From Phanerodontia chrysosporium (taxonomy: Eukaryota > Basidiomycota > Agaricomycetes > Polyporales > Phanerochaetaceae): a DNA stretch of 64,000 nucleotides. Shown piece by piece: positions 1 through 12,412 of this stretch. Below the pieces are notes generated by a model. The model had not been told where the DNA came from. It did not search any database and was given only the letters and a program-made list of their open reading frames with translations. The DNA is taken from contig MJGA01000003.1 of NCBI GenBank assembly GCA_001910725.1, positions 930,001 through 994,000 of the forward strand. Reading direction: 5' to 3'. How positions within the stretch are numbered: the stretch's first letter is position 1; every line of letters begins with the position of its first letter. The translations under genes and the position numbers were made by a program.

Positions 1-1829
1 CAGCGGCGGACAGATGCCTTGGGCGATTGGCGCAAGCTGTACGTCCGGAGGCGAATGCTCGACCGTGAGGCTTTGCGTCTCCTCGACCGGATACGCAACG
101 AGCGCGTGAGCAGGCACGACCTCGCGCGACGCATCGTGAAGGATTACGGCTTTGACGTCTGGGACGCCTTCAGGCAGGAGGCGTCCCTCCCGCGTCCGGC
201 ATGGTGCTACCCCCAGTCGCCGCCGCAAGATGCCCTGCGGTCCCCCCGGACGCGCTGCCGCGCCGCTACTGGGCTCAGGTGATGCTCGGTGTCATCGCGC
301 GGCACTCGGTTATCGGCATGTGGTACAGGGTCGCACGGGCGACCCAGCAGGACGTCTCCTTTGAGGAGGCTCTCGCCGGGCTTTCTGCCTTTTTCGACGT
401 GTCGACTAAGGAGGCAAGTCCCTGCTATCGTGTCTGTCTGTCGAACGCCCTTGTTGACAGATGCGCCGCAGGTGCTCTCTGAACTTGAAGTCATATGCGA
501 CCAGTGCATCGAGAACCTTGTCGACAAGGGTGTGCCGCTGGATCCGAACGAGCCAGATTACGATTTTTGGAATCTTGTTGAAGAGATACGGGAAGCCATT
601 CACGATCAAGGTTTCGGCGTCGCAACAGGTGAGCGTCGCGCTCGGTCCACAAATTAATGATGTCAACTTACCTTCTGTAGGACCCGAATTTTACAGGGTC
701 ACCAATCAATTCCCCATTACTTCCTGAAGCCTGGCGGGCGACGCTCCATCCCTATGTCGCTTGTTTACGTGTTCGTAGCTGTCGCTCGACGTTTAGGGAT
801 CCAAGCCAGTCCTGCGAATTTCCCCGGCGTCGTGCAAGCTCACATCCACCCCCGAATGGCGAACCTGCGAAGGCTACTGGACATGCGCGGAAACGAGCCT
901 CCTCCGAGTTTCCAAGCTCGCAATACCTCCAGTTTTGGCCGGTCATGCTCCAGAACCAGACGGAGTACAGCCGTCCTGCTCCTCCCGCAGTGATGCTTAC
1001 CCGCGCATGCAACAATGTCCAGGCGTTCATGCAGCAGGAGATGATCGCAGGAATCCCTCAGTCCGCAGAAGTGCACGACGCCGCGTTCTACGCAGGCTCT
1101 TGCTGGATTATGCTTGAAGGCTCGGCGAATCACATCGTCCCCGCACCGCCCGACTTCAAGCCATTAGACGTCGGAGCTGTCCTTCTTGATGTCCTGTGCC
1201 CTTGCTTCCGCCGGTGTTGCGTGCCGCGACCAGCGCACATTATGAGAGAATGATCGAGGCCGACGAAGCACGCTCCAGGTCTGTGAAGATGCGCTCGACT
1301 TACCCCAACCTCCAGTTCTTCGTGGGTCTGCCGTTCGTGCACAGGACGTACGACTATATCGGTGTTATCTACGGCTGGGATGTGAGCTTCCTGCCTTCCT
1401 GAATGTGCTTGCGCTGACGCACAAACTGGCTAGCCTACGTGCATGGCATCGGAAGAGTGGATAGAGCAAATGCGTGTTGATGACCTGCGGCATGGGAGGA
1501 ATCAGCCGTTCTATCATGCTATCCCCTCCGAGGGCCAGCCAAGATGTAAGCCACGGAGATGTATGAACGTGCACGTCTCACTCATCTACATTGCAGACGT
1601 CGCGCAGGAGAATATCAATCCAGGGCCGGTCGCGACGAGAGAGCTAAGTGAACTATTCGAGTCTCATTCACTGATGAGCCGATACTTTGGCGGTATTGAA
1701 CACAATCTGGAGAATGGCCTCTGTAGACTTCTGGCGAGCAAGGAGTTGAGGGACATGTACCCTGAGGACGACGCCTTCGGTGCATCGTTTTTGAAGACCA
1801 CTGATACTCAGAGCTATAGCGACGTCTGA
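1..1829 (+). CDS. FBXO21-like protein (SirB1-like plus YccV-like domains), 5' partial and frame-broken
   Basis: The gene runs in from the left edge, so the N-terminus and any F-box are missing. The order of recognisable parts matches FBXO21-type proteins. A helical segment comes first (WRKLYVRRRMLDREALRLL). Next is a SirB1/transglutaminase-like region containing SLVYVFVAVARRLGIQASP. Last is a hemimethylated-DNA-binding YccV-like domain (1290-1700) with FVGLPFVHRTYDYIGVIYGW and a downstream NQPFYHAI segment. In known relatives these are substrate-recognition subunits of SCF ubiquitin ligases; that role is inferred here. A clear intron lies near 629-680, and a possible GC-AG intron at 414-460. 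The frame breaks near 198, 713, 898 and 1196, each repaired by one missing base. This is denser than in most neighbours, so real decay is possible. Stop TGA is at 1827-1829. Confidence 0.7.
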
Positions 1830-2017
1830 CGATAATATGTGACATAGTGCACCTCTGCTGAACTATACCTTTACCTTCTGATATACCGCATCACACTCGT
1901 TCTACTGGTTTTGTGCTCTGAGTACAGTCGGCGACAAGTGTAACTGCGGGTGCCGTGGCGCGAGTCCTGGTACTAGCCTTATTCGGACCGGCGTGTGCAC
2001 CTACGTCTCCTACCTTC

Positions 2018-3305
2018 ATGCACCTCGTCTCTGCCGGCTCGAACGCTCAAGGCCAGCTGGCCACAGGAGATCAAGAAGATGCACACACATTCACAGAACT
2101 GTCGCTTCGAAGGCTGTGCATCAGGACAGCTCCCGCAAGGCACTCAAGCAGTTATCCGTATCGCCTGCGGCGCGAACCATACGCTGGTGCTCTTGGCACG
2201 CACAGTGGACGCCTCGTCCGACACAAGCAGGGAACTGTGGGGATGCGGGGATGGCAGCAAGCACCAGCTAGGCCCCTCTGTTCCGGACTCCTCCCCCGTC
2301 TTCGTCCCACTGGACCTCGAGCTGCCGCGCCTCGGGCTCACGGACTGCACCGTGCAGACGGTGGCAGCCTGCTGGGAAACGTCCTACGTCGTGCTCGCGC
2401 ATCCACGCCGCGGCGACGTGCTGCTGTCGATGGGCTCCGACGACTTCGGCGACCTCGGTGTTGGGGGGAAGACGGGCAAGGGTGGTACGGCGCGCGTGCA
2501 CAGGGTCGCGTTCAGCGCGGACTGTCTGGGCACCGACGATCCCGCGCGGTCCGCGTCCTGTCGCTCGCCACGGGGCCGCACCATGTTGTTGCGCGGCTGG
2601 CGGTCGAGCTCGCAGATGGGTCCATGCAAGAGCGGCTCGTGGGATGGGGGACGTCCAGGCACGGACAGCTTGGTGACCTCAAGAATGCGCGCACTGGGCG
2701 ACCGATACCCTTCGTCGACGCGCCGCTCCCTGTGGCAATCCCACTTGACAGCCCGCTGAGAGAACTCTCTCTTGGGAACCAGCACAGCGTCTTCCTGACA
2801 TCGTCTGGACGCGTTCACGGCATCGGGTCCAATCGCAGAGGACAGCTGAACGCACTCGACCATCTTCAGGACGTCGTGTCTGTGGGCTGTACCTGGAATG
2901 GAACCTACGTCGTCACCCGTCAGCGCGGTACATGGTCGGTCGTGTCACTAGGAGCTTCTCACAAGGGTCAGCTCGGGCGACATATTTCTCCTGATCTTCC
3001 GCATGCTGAAGGCCTGCACCTGGACCCGTCGAGTTTCCCTTCAACGCGGACAGTCGGGAGCTCATCAAGGTCGCTTGTGGTAGCGAGCATGTACTCTGTC
3101 TCTTTCAATACGACATTCCGGAGACGCCACATCCCCACAGCACGAAGTCTGGGCTTGGGGCTGGAACGAGCATGGCACGCTTGGTGACGGAACAACAGAA
3201 GATAGAAATCTCCCGCTCAAAGTATGGCCACCGCATGATAACTTGCCAAAAGCTGTGGATGTTTTCGCAGGCTGCGGGAACAGTTGGATCGTTCTCGAAA
3301 ACTAG
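2018..3305 (+). CDS. RCC1-repeat (ATS1-like) beta-propeller protein, several frame breaks
   Basis: The start at 2018 gives MHLVSAGSNAQGQLATGD, a typical first RCC1 repeat strand. Further repeat signatures follow: IACGANHTLVLL, LWGCGDGSKHQLG, GWGTSRHGQLGDL, VHGIGSNRRGQLN, SLGASHKGQLG and, at the end, VWAWGWNEHGTLGDG. The size, about 400 residues with RCC1 repeats throughout, fits fungal ATS1-like proteins rather than nuclear RCC1 itself. The cellular role cannot be read from sequence. The frame changes near 2100, 2541, 3038 and 3144. The last three are each restored by one missing base (a C in runs at 2541 and 3037, a G near 3144). No plausible introns explain these shifts. The stop lies 38 bp from the stop of the convergent homeobox gene. 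Confidence 0.75.
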
Positions 3306-3343
3306 ATAATCTCCCAATGTATTTGTATACAACAAGGTTTGCA

Positions 3344-4511
3344 TTACCCCATACGAGGTCTATCCTTAGAATAATGAACGTGCGCGCTAGGTATCGCTGG
3401 ATCCGTGGCTATTACGGGGAAGATGTAGAATTGGTCGAAAGGCTCGAGTGCGATGCGAGGAGGTCGGTCGCCGCGGGAATAGAGTGGGAGGAGATCTCTA
3501 GAGGACACGAACGCCGAGGTATCTGGTTTCTTGAGAGAATATTGGAAGGTCAACAAGAGTGAAGCGCCAAGTACGACGTCGGGAGCGAAGTTCTTGCTGT
3601 ACTCTGGGGGAATAACAACAGCGGAGCGGGTTGTAGACGGGCGAGCAGCAGGTGAGAACTTCTTGGTCTTGAAATCCGAAGCGTCAAGGTCGACAAGAGT
3701 TCTATCAGACACGATGCTGTCGTCTCCGTTCACAGTCTCAGACTCGTCCAGGTCTTCGTCGAAGGGATTCACCCGCTGGCGTTTCGCAACACGAGCGCAA
3801 GCCCATTCCAGAATCGCCTTTCGCTTAGAGGGTTCGCTGCGGTGGTTCTCTTTATTGGCTCCAGAGACAGCAGGAAATTTCCTGGCAAGAGGGCTAGGCA
3901 TCGCGGAGGTCACGGCAGAGTCCGGGCGGGAAGACGGCGTCGAGGGCAGATACTCCCAGAGCTCGCGCTTGAGCGAGCGAGACGTCGGCTGCGGGTTTTC
4001 TCCCGCAGAGAAGACTGAGAGACAGACGAGACAACAGAAGGCTGGCGCGAAGAGGCGGAGAGGTTGCGGCTCGAGGCGCTGCCTAGGGGCCGGCGAGACA
4101 TGAGCTGGGGACCAGCCGACACGATCATCGTGTTCTTCTTCGACAGCTGGCGACGGTTTTGGAACCACACCGTCACGGTCCTCGTATCCCTGCGAGACAT
4201 CAGCGAGACCCCGGAGAAGCAGATGGACAGAAAACGAACATTCCAACCTCCTCTCCCAGAGCCTGTTTTTGCTCGCGAGTGGGGTGGGTGTCCTGCTGGT
4301 ACAGCGCCTCGAGGCGCTCCAGTTGTTTGTCGGTCATGCGATGGCGAGGTTTCTTCTCCCTGTAATCCTTGTCCGAGTACGGCGTTCCCGTCCTCGACGA
4401 ACGGTTCGAGGTCGATTTCGCCTGCTTCTTGGCATGCGCAGCGGGCGCAACATCCTGCACTTGCAGGTCAGCAGCGCGCGATGAACGAGTGGCACGCGCA
4501 GGAGGGCGCAT
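3344..4511 (-). CDS. Homeobox transcription factor, copy 1 (HD-a)
   Basis: A 60-residue-class (non-TALE) homeodomain is split by one intron. The first exon holds basic residues and helices 1 and 2 (RHRMTDKQLERLEALYQQ, then HPTREQKQALGEEVG). The second holds the recognition helix, TVTVWFQNRRQLSKK, joined after a GTTCGT donor near 4248. Downstream is a low-complexity tail. It includes a motif ILEWACARVAKRQRV (about 3795-3840) that recurs in the neighbouring homeobox gene. The frame breaks near 3997 at a run of four A on the coding strand and is repaired by one extra A. I chose the ATG at 4511 (MRPPARATRSS); longer in-frame starts exist. It resembles developmental homeobox regulators of mushrooms in class, but no target can be inferred. 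It is divergent from the MscL gene, 294 bp apart. Confidence 0.8.
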
Positions 4512-4805
4512 CTTGGCTGTGTGCTGTGGGGAAAAAGAGCGTGAGTGCGTTGCGGAAGCTGACCTGACCTGCAGCCGTCGACTCTGGCGTGTCGAACCAA
4601 AGCCAAGGACAATTCCCCGATGAGGGAACTCAACGGTGATGTGTGATGCGATCAGTGATGCGTGATAGGCAGCGGTCACGCGACTCACCACGAACAGGCT
4701 GTCGGATGACGTCGATGGCGGAACCGTATGGACAAGCGGGCCACTACTTATCGTGCCCTGGCTAGCAAGTGAGGTACGCTATCGATTTCATCTCCAACCA
4801 CCACC
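4512..4805. promoter_or_regulatory. Divergent intergenic region, homeobox copy 1 / MscL
   Basis: This is 294 bp between two divergent start codons and presumably holds both promoters. No specific site can be supported by eye. Confidence 0.4.
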
Positions 4806-5582
4806 ATGGCACCCACTTTCGACAGAGAGGCCGCACAGGAACGTCTTCTCAACGGCACTAACACTGTCGTACGCCGAGTACACTCAGCATGGAACAATTT
4901 CATAGGTGTGTTTCTGACCTGGACTCTACGGAGAGCAACACTGACAAGTCTGCTTTAGACTTCTTGGGACGCGACAATGTCCTTGAGGTTGCTGTCGGTC
5001 TTATGTACGTCTAGACGTCGTTTTTGCTGTCCGGAATATGTGCTGACTTGTCCCGCAGGATCGCTGCCTCTTTCACTGGCGTGGTCAACTCCTTGGTGTC
5101 GGACATCTTGCTCCCGCCAATCTCTCTTCTCCCATTCATGTCCCACAAGAACCTCCCCGAGAAGTTCGTGGTCCTGCGGAAGGGCCTCACGGCGATAAGG
5201 GCTACAACACCGTGAAGCAGGCCTCCGACGACGGTGCTGTGACGATGAACTATGGGTATGTCCCTGCAGAATTGCTAGAACGTTCTCTCACTCTCTCTGC
5301 AGTGTCTTCTTGGATAAGACATTCACCTTCCTATCTTTGGGCTTTGTCCTATACGGTATCGCTCAGCTCTACGCATTCCTATCGAAGGATTCCATCATCA
5401 AACAGACAGTGCGGTGCCCGTACTGCCGTAAGTTTGTCTCGGAGAAGGTACGGTACTGGTCCGAACACGAGCGACCTCATGACTGATCTCGTATGTAGGC
5501 GAGACGGTGCGTCAACTGCACAAGTTGGCTCGACGGACGCGAAGACCGGGAGACCAGTGCTTTGGCCAATGAGCACGACTGA
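4806..5582 (+). CDS. MscL-family large-conductance mechanosensitive channel
   Basis: The protein has the MscL plan. After a short N-terminal helix (exon 1, 4806-4905) comes TM1, with DNVLEVAVGL followed by ASFTGVVNSLVSDILLPPIS. A periplasmic-type loop follows, ending DDGAVTMNYG. TM2 is FTFLSLGFVLYGIAQLYAFL. The tail adds CPYCRKF and, across a further intron, RRCVNCTSWLDGR. This gives a CxxC-CxxC pair like a zinc ribbon. Bacterial MscL opens under membrane tension to release solutes; in fungi the location (plasma membrane or organelle) is unknown. Introns lie at 4906-4958 and at three later sites. The frame breaks near 5187 (GGGCC run, one C missing) and is otherwise continuous to TGA at 5580-5582. 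It sits between two tandem homeobox genes and has the opposite orientation. Confidence 0.88.
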
Positions 5583-5841
5583 GGATTACCAAGAAATTAA
5601 CGACCTGTTACGACCTCCAGAACGGATGCGACGATGCTGATGTCCTATGTACATGTCCATACGTGCGGATGATACCAATGCAATGTACACATATGCAATC
5701 AAAACAAGACATGCACATGCCAGTGCGCAGCGAATTAAAGATGCGATAGCATAACACGGCGAGATCTGGATCAAGAAATGAGATGCAAACATAACAATGA
5801 ACCATGCTTTTTCCATAATGCGAATGTCCGGTTGTAAAGCC

Positions 5842-6935
5842 CTATGCGCCACGGATCGCAAGGAGCATCTGCGCTGCTTCTGCATCCGCGTCCGCCCGAC
5901 CATCTTCTGTCTTGACATGAGGTTTGCGAGGGCTGGGCTTCATCAAGTAGGCAGGAACAGACACGGATTGTAAACTGGCGTCAGGAGTGATAAGCTCGTC
6001 TGCGTCTCCTTCCGAGCTGAAGCCTTCGTCGAGATCCAAGGCGGGGACGTCCGCATCCTCCTCGACCCGCCTCATCCGCCTCTCCTTCGCCTTCCTACGC
6101 AACACGGCCCGGTCCTTGGCACATGCCCATTCCAACGATCGCATTGTCTTTGAATCACGAGGCAGCCCTGAAAGGAACGTGCATTCCAGGTCGGGAGACG
6201 ATGGTGCCTGGGGCGGTGACGAGGGGATAAGTTCGTAGATGTTCTCCGGGATACTACAGTCTTCATAGTCTTCATAATATTCATTGGCATGGTTGGCGCA
6301 TGGTGACGGGGGCATAGCGGCGGGCGGGTGTCCCTCCGTTCTCGTGAGGAGGCGACATAGTCGAGGGTATACGAGGGGTTCCGACGTAGCGCTGGATTGG
6401 TCTTCGGCGAGAGCGACGCGGTGCTGCCGCTATTCGAGGTGTTCTCAACCTCCTTCCAAGCAGCGAGCTTCTTCTTCATGCTGCGCCGCTTGTTCTGGTA
6501 CCAGACGTTGACGGACTTGAGGTCGCTTTGGGCACGGCGTCAGTTCCCGGCGACGACAGCGCGCTAGTTGAACCATGCGACTTACAGGTCGAGCTCGCGG
6601 GCGAGCTGCATCCGTTGGGCTTTCGTAGGGTGAGTGTTGGCGTCGTAAAGCGTTTGCAGGGCTTGGAGCTGTTCCGGCTGCATTCGTCGCCTTCCGTACG
6701 ACACGGTGGGTTTCCGGGAGCTTGACGCTTCGAGGGTGCGCGACATCAAGTCTGTGGGCGGCGGCGGCGGCATTGTCTTGAGCTGAGCGGAGGGACTTGC
6801 GACTTGGATGACTGCGACGGTGTCGGAGCCGCGAGCGAGGAGGTGGTGGTGGTTGGAAAGGACGTGGACGAAGTCAACGAGTCTAGTCGCCGGTTCCAAG
6901 CGAGATGGGACGGCATGTCGCGTACACATCATCAA
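5842..6935 (-). CDS. Homeobox transcription factor, copy 2 (HD-b)
   Basis: This is a second non-TALE homeodomain. The first exon encodes GRRRMQPEQLQALQTLYDAN and THPTKAQRMQLARELDL. An intron of about 60 nt near 6530-6585 splits it from the recognition helix, KSVNVWYQNKRRSMKKK. The intron falls at the same place in the homeodomain as in copy 1. Downstream is an acidic, proline/serine-rich tail with SLEWACAKDRAVLRRKAKER, matching the copy-1 motif. The tail ends in a basic and then Asp/Glu/Ala-rich segment before TAA at 5842. The frame breaks near 6315 and one added base restores it. The start is uncertain: ATGs lie near 6932 and 6773, and a minimal start is MSRTLEASSSRK. It is probably a DNA-binding regulator; targets are unknown. 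Confidence 0.77.
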
Positions 6936-7684
6936 ACAACGCGTTGACGCGCGATAAACACACGTTGATCATCGCGTCACCTGTTTAACGTTTAGCACGC
7001 GCCGGGTCCCTGCAGCGTCACTTTCATTTCGAACCGCGTTCTTTCTGTTGTTCCTTGCAACCGCGTTGATATCTCTCAGCCGCAGCTAGCGGAACTAACT
7101 GAAGACTCTGCGTAAGCATCGTTCTCCATCGCAACAGTATCTCCATCTCTTCTAGGCCAACTTGGCATCATCTTCTCAGACATGTCTCAGTGCTAAGGAT
7201 AAGTACCGGGTTATTTGAATCTGAAGAGCAGGTCCACTCGGCGGAGCAATCCGACAACATGGCATTGTGAGCACTCCTGCTCATTCAGTGCGGACGCGAC
7301 AAATAGCGTGTATTCTGTCGTCCCTTCAGATGATGTAGCCGTTCGGGCCTAGTACATAGAGCATCCGAAAGTTAGATAGACCCTCTCAGCTGCCAGTACT
7401 ATGACGGGTTGTTCAATCTAACTTTACGTTTGCAGTCGTGTGCTCCACGAGTTGAAGACAAGACCTGAACGGAATGCACGCATCTTCATGACATGTCCCG
7501 CTTGATCAGGCCTCGGTCTTTGCTCCGCGCAGGATCCTTGCTACTTGGTCCCCGTGTGGTTGCGGCAAAGAGCGTGGGAACAAGGCCATCCAATCAGACG
7601 TGGCAAACGCCACAAAGGCCTAGATAAGCGCCCTTACCTTGCTGTTGACGTCCACGACACCGTGCGACTCTCCTCGCGCGCAAC
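6936..7684. other. 749 bp divergent intergenic region (homeobox copy 2 / ALG12)
   Basis: There is no long ORF on either strand. A tiny ATG followed by a good donor (about 7259-7330) gives only three codons, so I do not call it a gene. The region probably holds the promoters and 5' UTRs of both neighbours. Confidence 0.5.
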
Positions 7685-9629
7685 ATGAGTCTTGCGCTCG
7701 ACTTGCTCCTGTTGGGCACAGCGTGGATACATGTGCTCCTGGCTCCGTACACCAAAGTAGAGGAGAGCTTCAATCTACACGCTACACACGATGTCCTCTT
7801 TTACGGCGTCGCTCCCGAAGCACTACCGATGGTGCGTGTAACCTCCTTCAGAAGTCACGTGTGTTGACCATCTCTCCAGTTTGATCACTGTGTCTTCCCT
7901 GGGGCGGTGCCGAGGACATTCATTGGAAGCGTTCTCCTCGCATGGGTGTCGTCGCCAGCAATTCGTTTGGCCGACCGGTTAGGGTTCTTGAACACCAAAG
8001 CGGACCTCCAAGTTGTAGGTAGGAAACTCTGACTGGCATTTGATATAGCTCACATTATCGGCAGTCCGCCTTGTGCTCGCCACCTGCAATGCCCTTGGTT
8101 TCTCCTACCTAAGACGAAGCGTCTCCCGGCGTTACGGAGGGATAGCCAGTCTCATGTTCGTTCTGTTGACGATCACTCAGTTTCATCTCCCATTCTGGAT
8201 GGGACGGACACTTCCCAATATGTTTGCGCTTCTTCCTGGTACCATACATATATTCTTCCCATCCTAACTTCTATGCTGACGTCGCCTCTGCAGTCAACAT
8301 CGCCTTGTGCAAGCTTTGGAACCGTGCCCCCAACGCTACCCGGCCAACATCACGTAGCATCGACCTTGCTATCACACTGCTTGTGTTTACGGCTGTCGTT
8401 TTTCGAGCTGAAGTCGCTGTACTGCTGGCTCCCGTCGTTCTACAGGCACTATGGTGCGGCTACACCTCGTTGTTTCGGGTGATCAAACTCGGCCTTGCCA
8501 GCTCTCTAGTCTCCATAGGTGAGTACAACCACTGGTATTATTGTCGATGATGCTAATAGTTTGCTAGGCCTTACGGTGCTCGTTGATTCATATTTCTGGG
8601 ACGAATGGCCTCTCTGGCCCGAATTACATGGAATATACTTCAATGTCATTCAGGGTAAAAGCGCTGAGTGGGGTGTAAGATACGCTCGTCTCGAAACTAT
8701 TGTCGTATCTGACCGGAATACACCTCCAGGTCTCGCCCTTCCATACTTACTTCGCCATTCATCTTCCCAAATTGCTACTCACCTCCATCTTTCCGGCAAT
8801 ATTCGGAGCACTCATCGACGGTCGCATCCGCACCCTGCTATTCCCTTCCGTCGTATTCGTATTCTTGCTCAGCTTCCTCGGGCACAAGGAATGGCGGTTC
8901 TTGGTCTACGTTGTGCCTGTCTTCAACATAGCTGCAGCGAGGGGAGCCACCTATTTGTGCGTTTCCTCAACGTCTTTTACGCCTTCCAACGCTGACGATT
9001 TGACAGAGTGACCCGGAAGAAGAGCCGCTTCTTCGGAAGACTTTCTTTCCTCTTCGTCGTAGGCTGCCTATCTGCCAACTTACTAGCCACAGTCATCTTC
9101 ACGCGGTCGTCGATGGACAACTACCCAGGCGGCGAAGCCCTGTCTAGGTTTCATGATATGTATGCTGACCAGCCAAACGGTGGGTTCCCTGGGTGTATGG
9201 TTTCTGAGCATATCGTCTTACTAACCGCGGGGGCGTGTAGTACACGTACACATCTCGAACCTTGCCGCTCAGACTGGCGCATCGCTCTTCCAACAGATCA
9301 ATGCGCCTCCGTACCTGACCGTGCTGGGCATCGACGCCGATGAGCCCATCGCTGCATGGGTGTACAACAAGACCGAAAACGTGACGCCTGCTGAACTCAC
9401 GTCCAACAAGAAGATTACGCATGTCATCGCAGAGATTGAGTCTTCTCCGGCTGACTCTGCGCTGGATGCTACCGGATTCTCCAAGGGTGCTTGGACACTC
9501 GCAGACGTCATCGCATCTTTCGATAGGTTAGCAGTGGACGTCCAGGCTTTCAAGGCTGACTACACGAAGCCATGGAGGATTCTGAACTTCGTCAAAAGCG
9601 ATAAGCTGGCGATCTTGCAGAGGAAATGA
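7685..9629 (+). CDS. ALG12: Dolichyl-P-Man:Man7GlcNAc2-PP-dolichol alpha-1,6-mannosyltransferase
   Basis: This is an ER-membrane GT22 enzyme. It adds the eighth mannose to the lumenal lipid-linked oligosaccharide used for N-glycosylation. The N-terminus reads [19 protein letters not shown], with the family's lumenal acidic motif. Many hydrophobic segments follow. The GT22 signature HKEWRF lies in [15 protein letters not shown], and the C-terminal region contains [13 protein letters not shown]. All exons join in frame through short introns (for example donors at about 7830, 8240 and 8520), with no break. The start at 7685 precedes a hydrophobic first helix directly. It ends 28 bp from the convergent PLP-homeostasis gene. 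Confidence 0.93.
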
Positions 9630-9657
9630 AGCCGAAGTATATGGATTGGATCTAGAA

Positions 9658-10791
<1,134 letters not shown>

Positions 10792-10918
10792 TTAGCGGGT
10801 AACTCAGCAGACGGAAATTCACTCTATCGCAAGTGGATATTGTACAGTACAGAGTTCCGTCCAATCAATAAGTATGTCTAGTTAATAGTACACATTTTGG
10901 GTTGAGCACCTCCACCGC

Positions 10919-12412
10919 TTAGGCGAAGATACCGAGAGCGGGGTGGATGTCCTGAGGGTCGTTCAGCTGCAAGGCGTGTCAGTACTGCATGGCTGCAACG
11001 TAGAAAACTACACTTACGCGGAGGTTGAGGTCCAGGCTGTCGATCTTTTGCATCTGCTCGGGCGTGAGCTCGAAGCTGGTGACCTGGAGGTTGCTGAGCA
11101 GGCGGTCATGGTTGTTCGACTTGGGGATGACAGCCAGACCCTGCTGAACAGCCCAGCGGAGGAGGACCTGAGCAGGGGTCTTCTCGGTCTCCTTCGAGAT
11201 GGTGGTGATGATATCGTGCGAGAGAAGGCCGGGAACACCGTGGTGGGCACCGAGCTCGAGGTAGCTCTGAGGGCCGAGCGACGAGTAAGCGGTGATGGCG
11301 ATGCCGAGCTCCTTGCAGAGAGCAACGAGTTTCTTTTGGGCGAGGTAGGGGTGGAGCTCGACCTGGTTGACGGCGGGCTCGATGCGAGCGTAGCGGAGGA
11401 CGTCAATCAGGAGAGAGCCTTGGAAGTTGCTGAGGAATAGTTATGAGTTAGCAGAAGGCGATTTCACCTGGACAAGGACACGTACGAAACACCGATGTTC
11501 TTAGCAAGACCCGCCTCGCAGATCTCCTCCATGGCTTCCCAGGTCTCACGGATGGGGACCTTGGCTGAATCAACGCGTCAATCCGAGAACAACCTTCCGC
11601 TCTACGGTATACTCACTAGGGTGGACCTTGCCGTCGAGACCCCACCACTCAGGAGGGTACTTGGCCTCAATGGGAACATCCTCGAGGGAGATGGGGAAGT
11701 GGATGAGGTAGAGGTCGAAGTAATCAATGCCCCAGAGCTTGAGCTGGTGCCTGACGAGCTCGTGTGCCTAAAGAAAGTTATTCGTCAGACGTGCCACATG
11801 GATCCAGGATTGCACTACTTACGCGCTCCTTCTTGTGGTAGGTGTTCCAGAGCTGGAGTAGCAGAGAAATTTAGCATGCCGCGTCGGAGGTGTCGTTGCA
11901 GGACGAACCTTCGAAGTGATGACTGCGCAGTGATGACGTCAGAGGTGAGCAGAGCAGCGGCGTCAGAGCACTTACAAACTTCCTCGCGCTTGACGATTCC
12001 GTCCTTGATAGCACGAGCGAGACCCTCACCAGCCTCCTTCTCGTTTCCGTAGTCACCAGCACCGTCGAGGAGACGGTAGCCGGCCTTCAGGGCGTTGTAG
12101 ACGGTCTGGAAGGACGGTGTCAGAGTTCATTCTAAACGATTTGCAACATCCAAATCTCACATCTGCGCACTGGGGGCGGGGAACCTAGAAATGCTGTGAG
12201 CAAAGTCCGTTACAACACAGGAGCAGGATCAGCACACCTTCCAGAGACCGAAGCTTCAGAGCAGAGCATCGATGTCAGCGACGCGTATGAAGCATGGAAG
12301 GTTAATCTTACCCCACAACGGGCATCTGGGGTAAAGGTCAGCCAGGGGAACAAGTCCGGATGCCCTGAAGACACACCTTGTCGCCGGTCCTCTTGAGAGT
12401 GATGGTGGCCAT
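10919..12412 (-). CDS. Aldo/keto reductase, D-xylose-reductase type
   Basis: This is an NAD(P)H-dependent AKR barrel of roughly 320 residues spread over about eight exons. The start is [12 protein letters not shown]. The catalytic Asp-Tyr pair lies in [12 protein letters not shown], the Lys in WITSKLWNTYH and the His in [10 protein letters not shown]. The cofactor-binding loop is [11 protein letters not shown], the form seen in fungal xylose reductases. The C-terminus is [14 protein letters not shown]. In relatives the enzyme reduces D-xylose to xylitol for pentose catabolism; substrate choice among pentoses and glycerol/galactose-type AKRs cannot be settled from sequence. No frame break is seen. 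Confidence 0.9.

Noticed and set aside
3344..6935. A mating-type (HD) locus
   Set aside because: The homeodomain genes are tandem, not divergent, and both have the 60-residue non-TALE class domain. No MIP or other usual flanking gene is seen. The LEWACA tail is not known from HD1/HD2 proteins.
7259..7345. A tiny ATG exon followed by a GTGAGC donor
   Set aside because: Removing the candidate intron leads to a stop after three codons.
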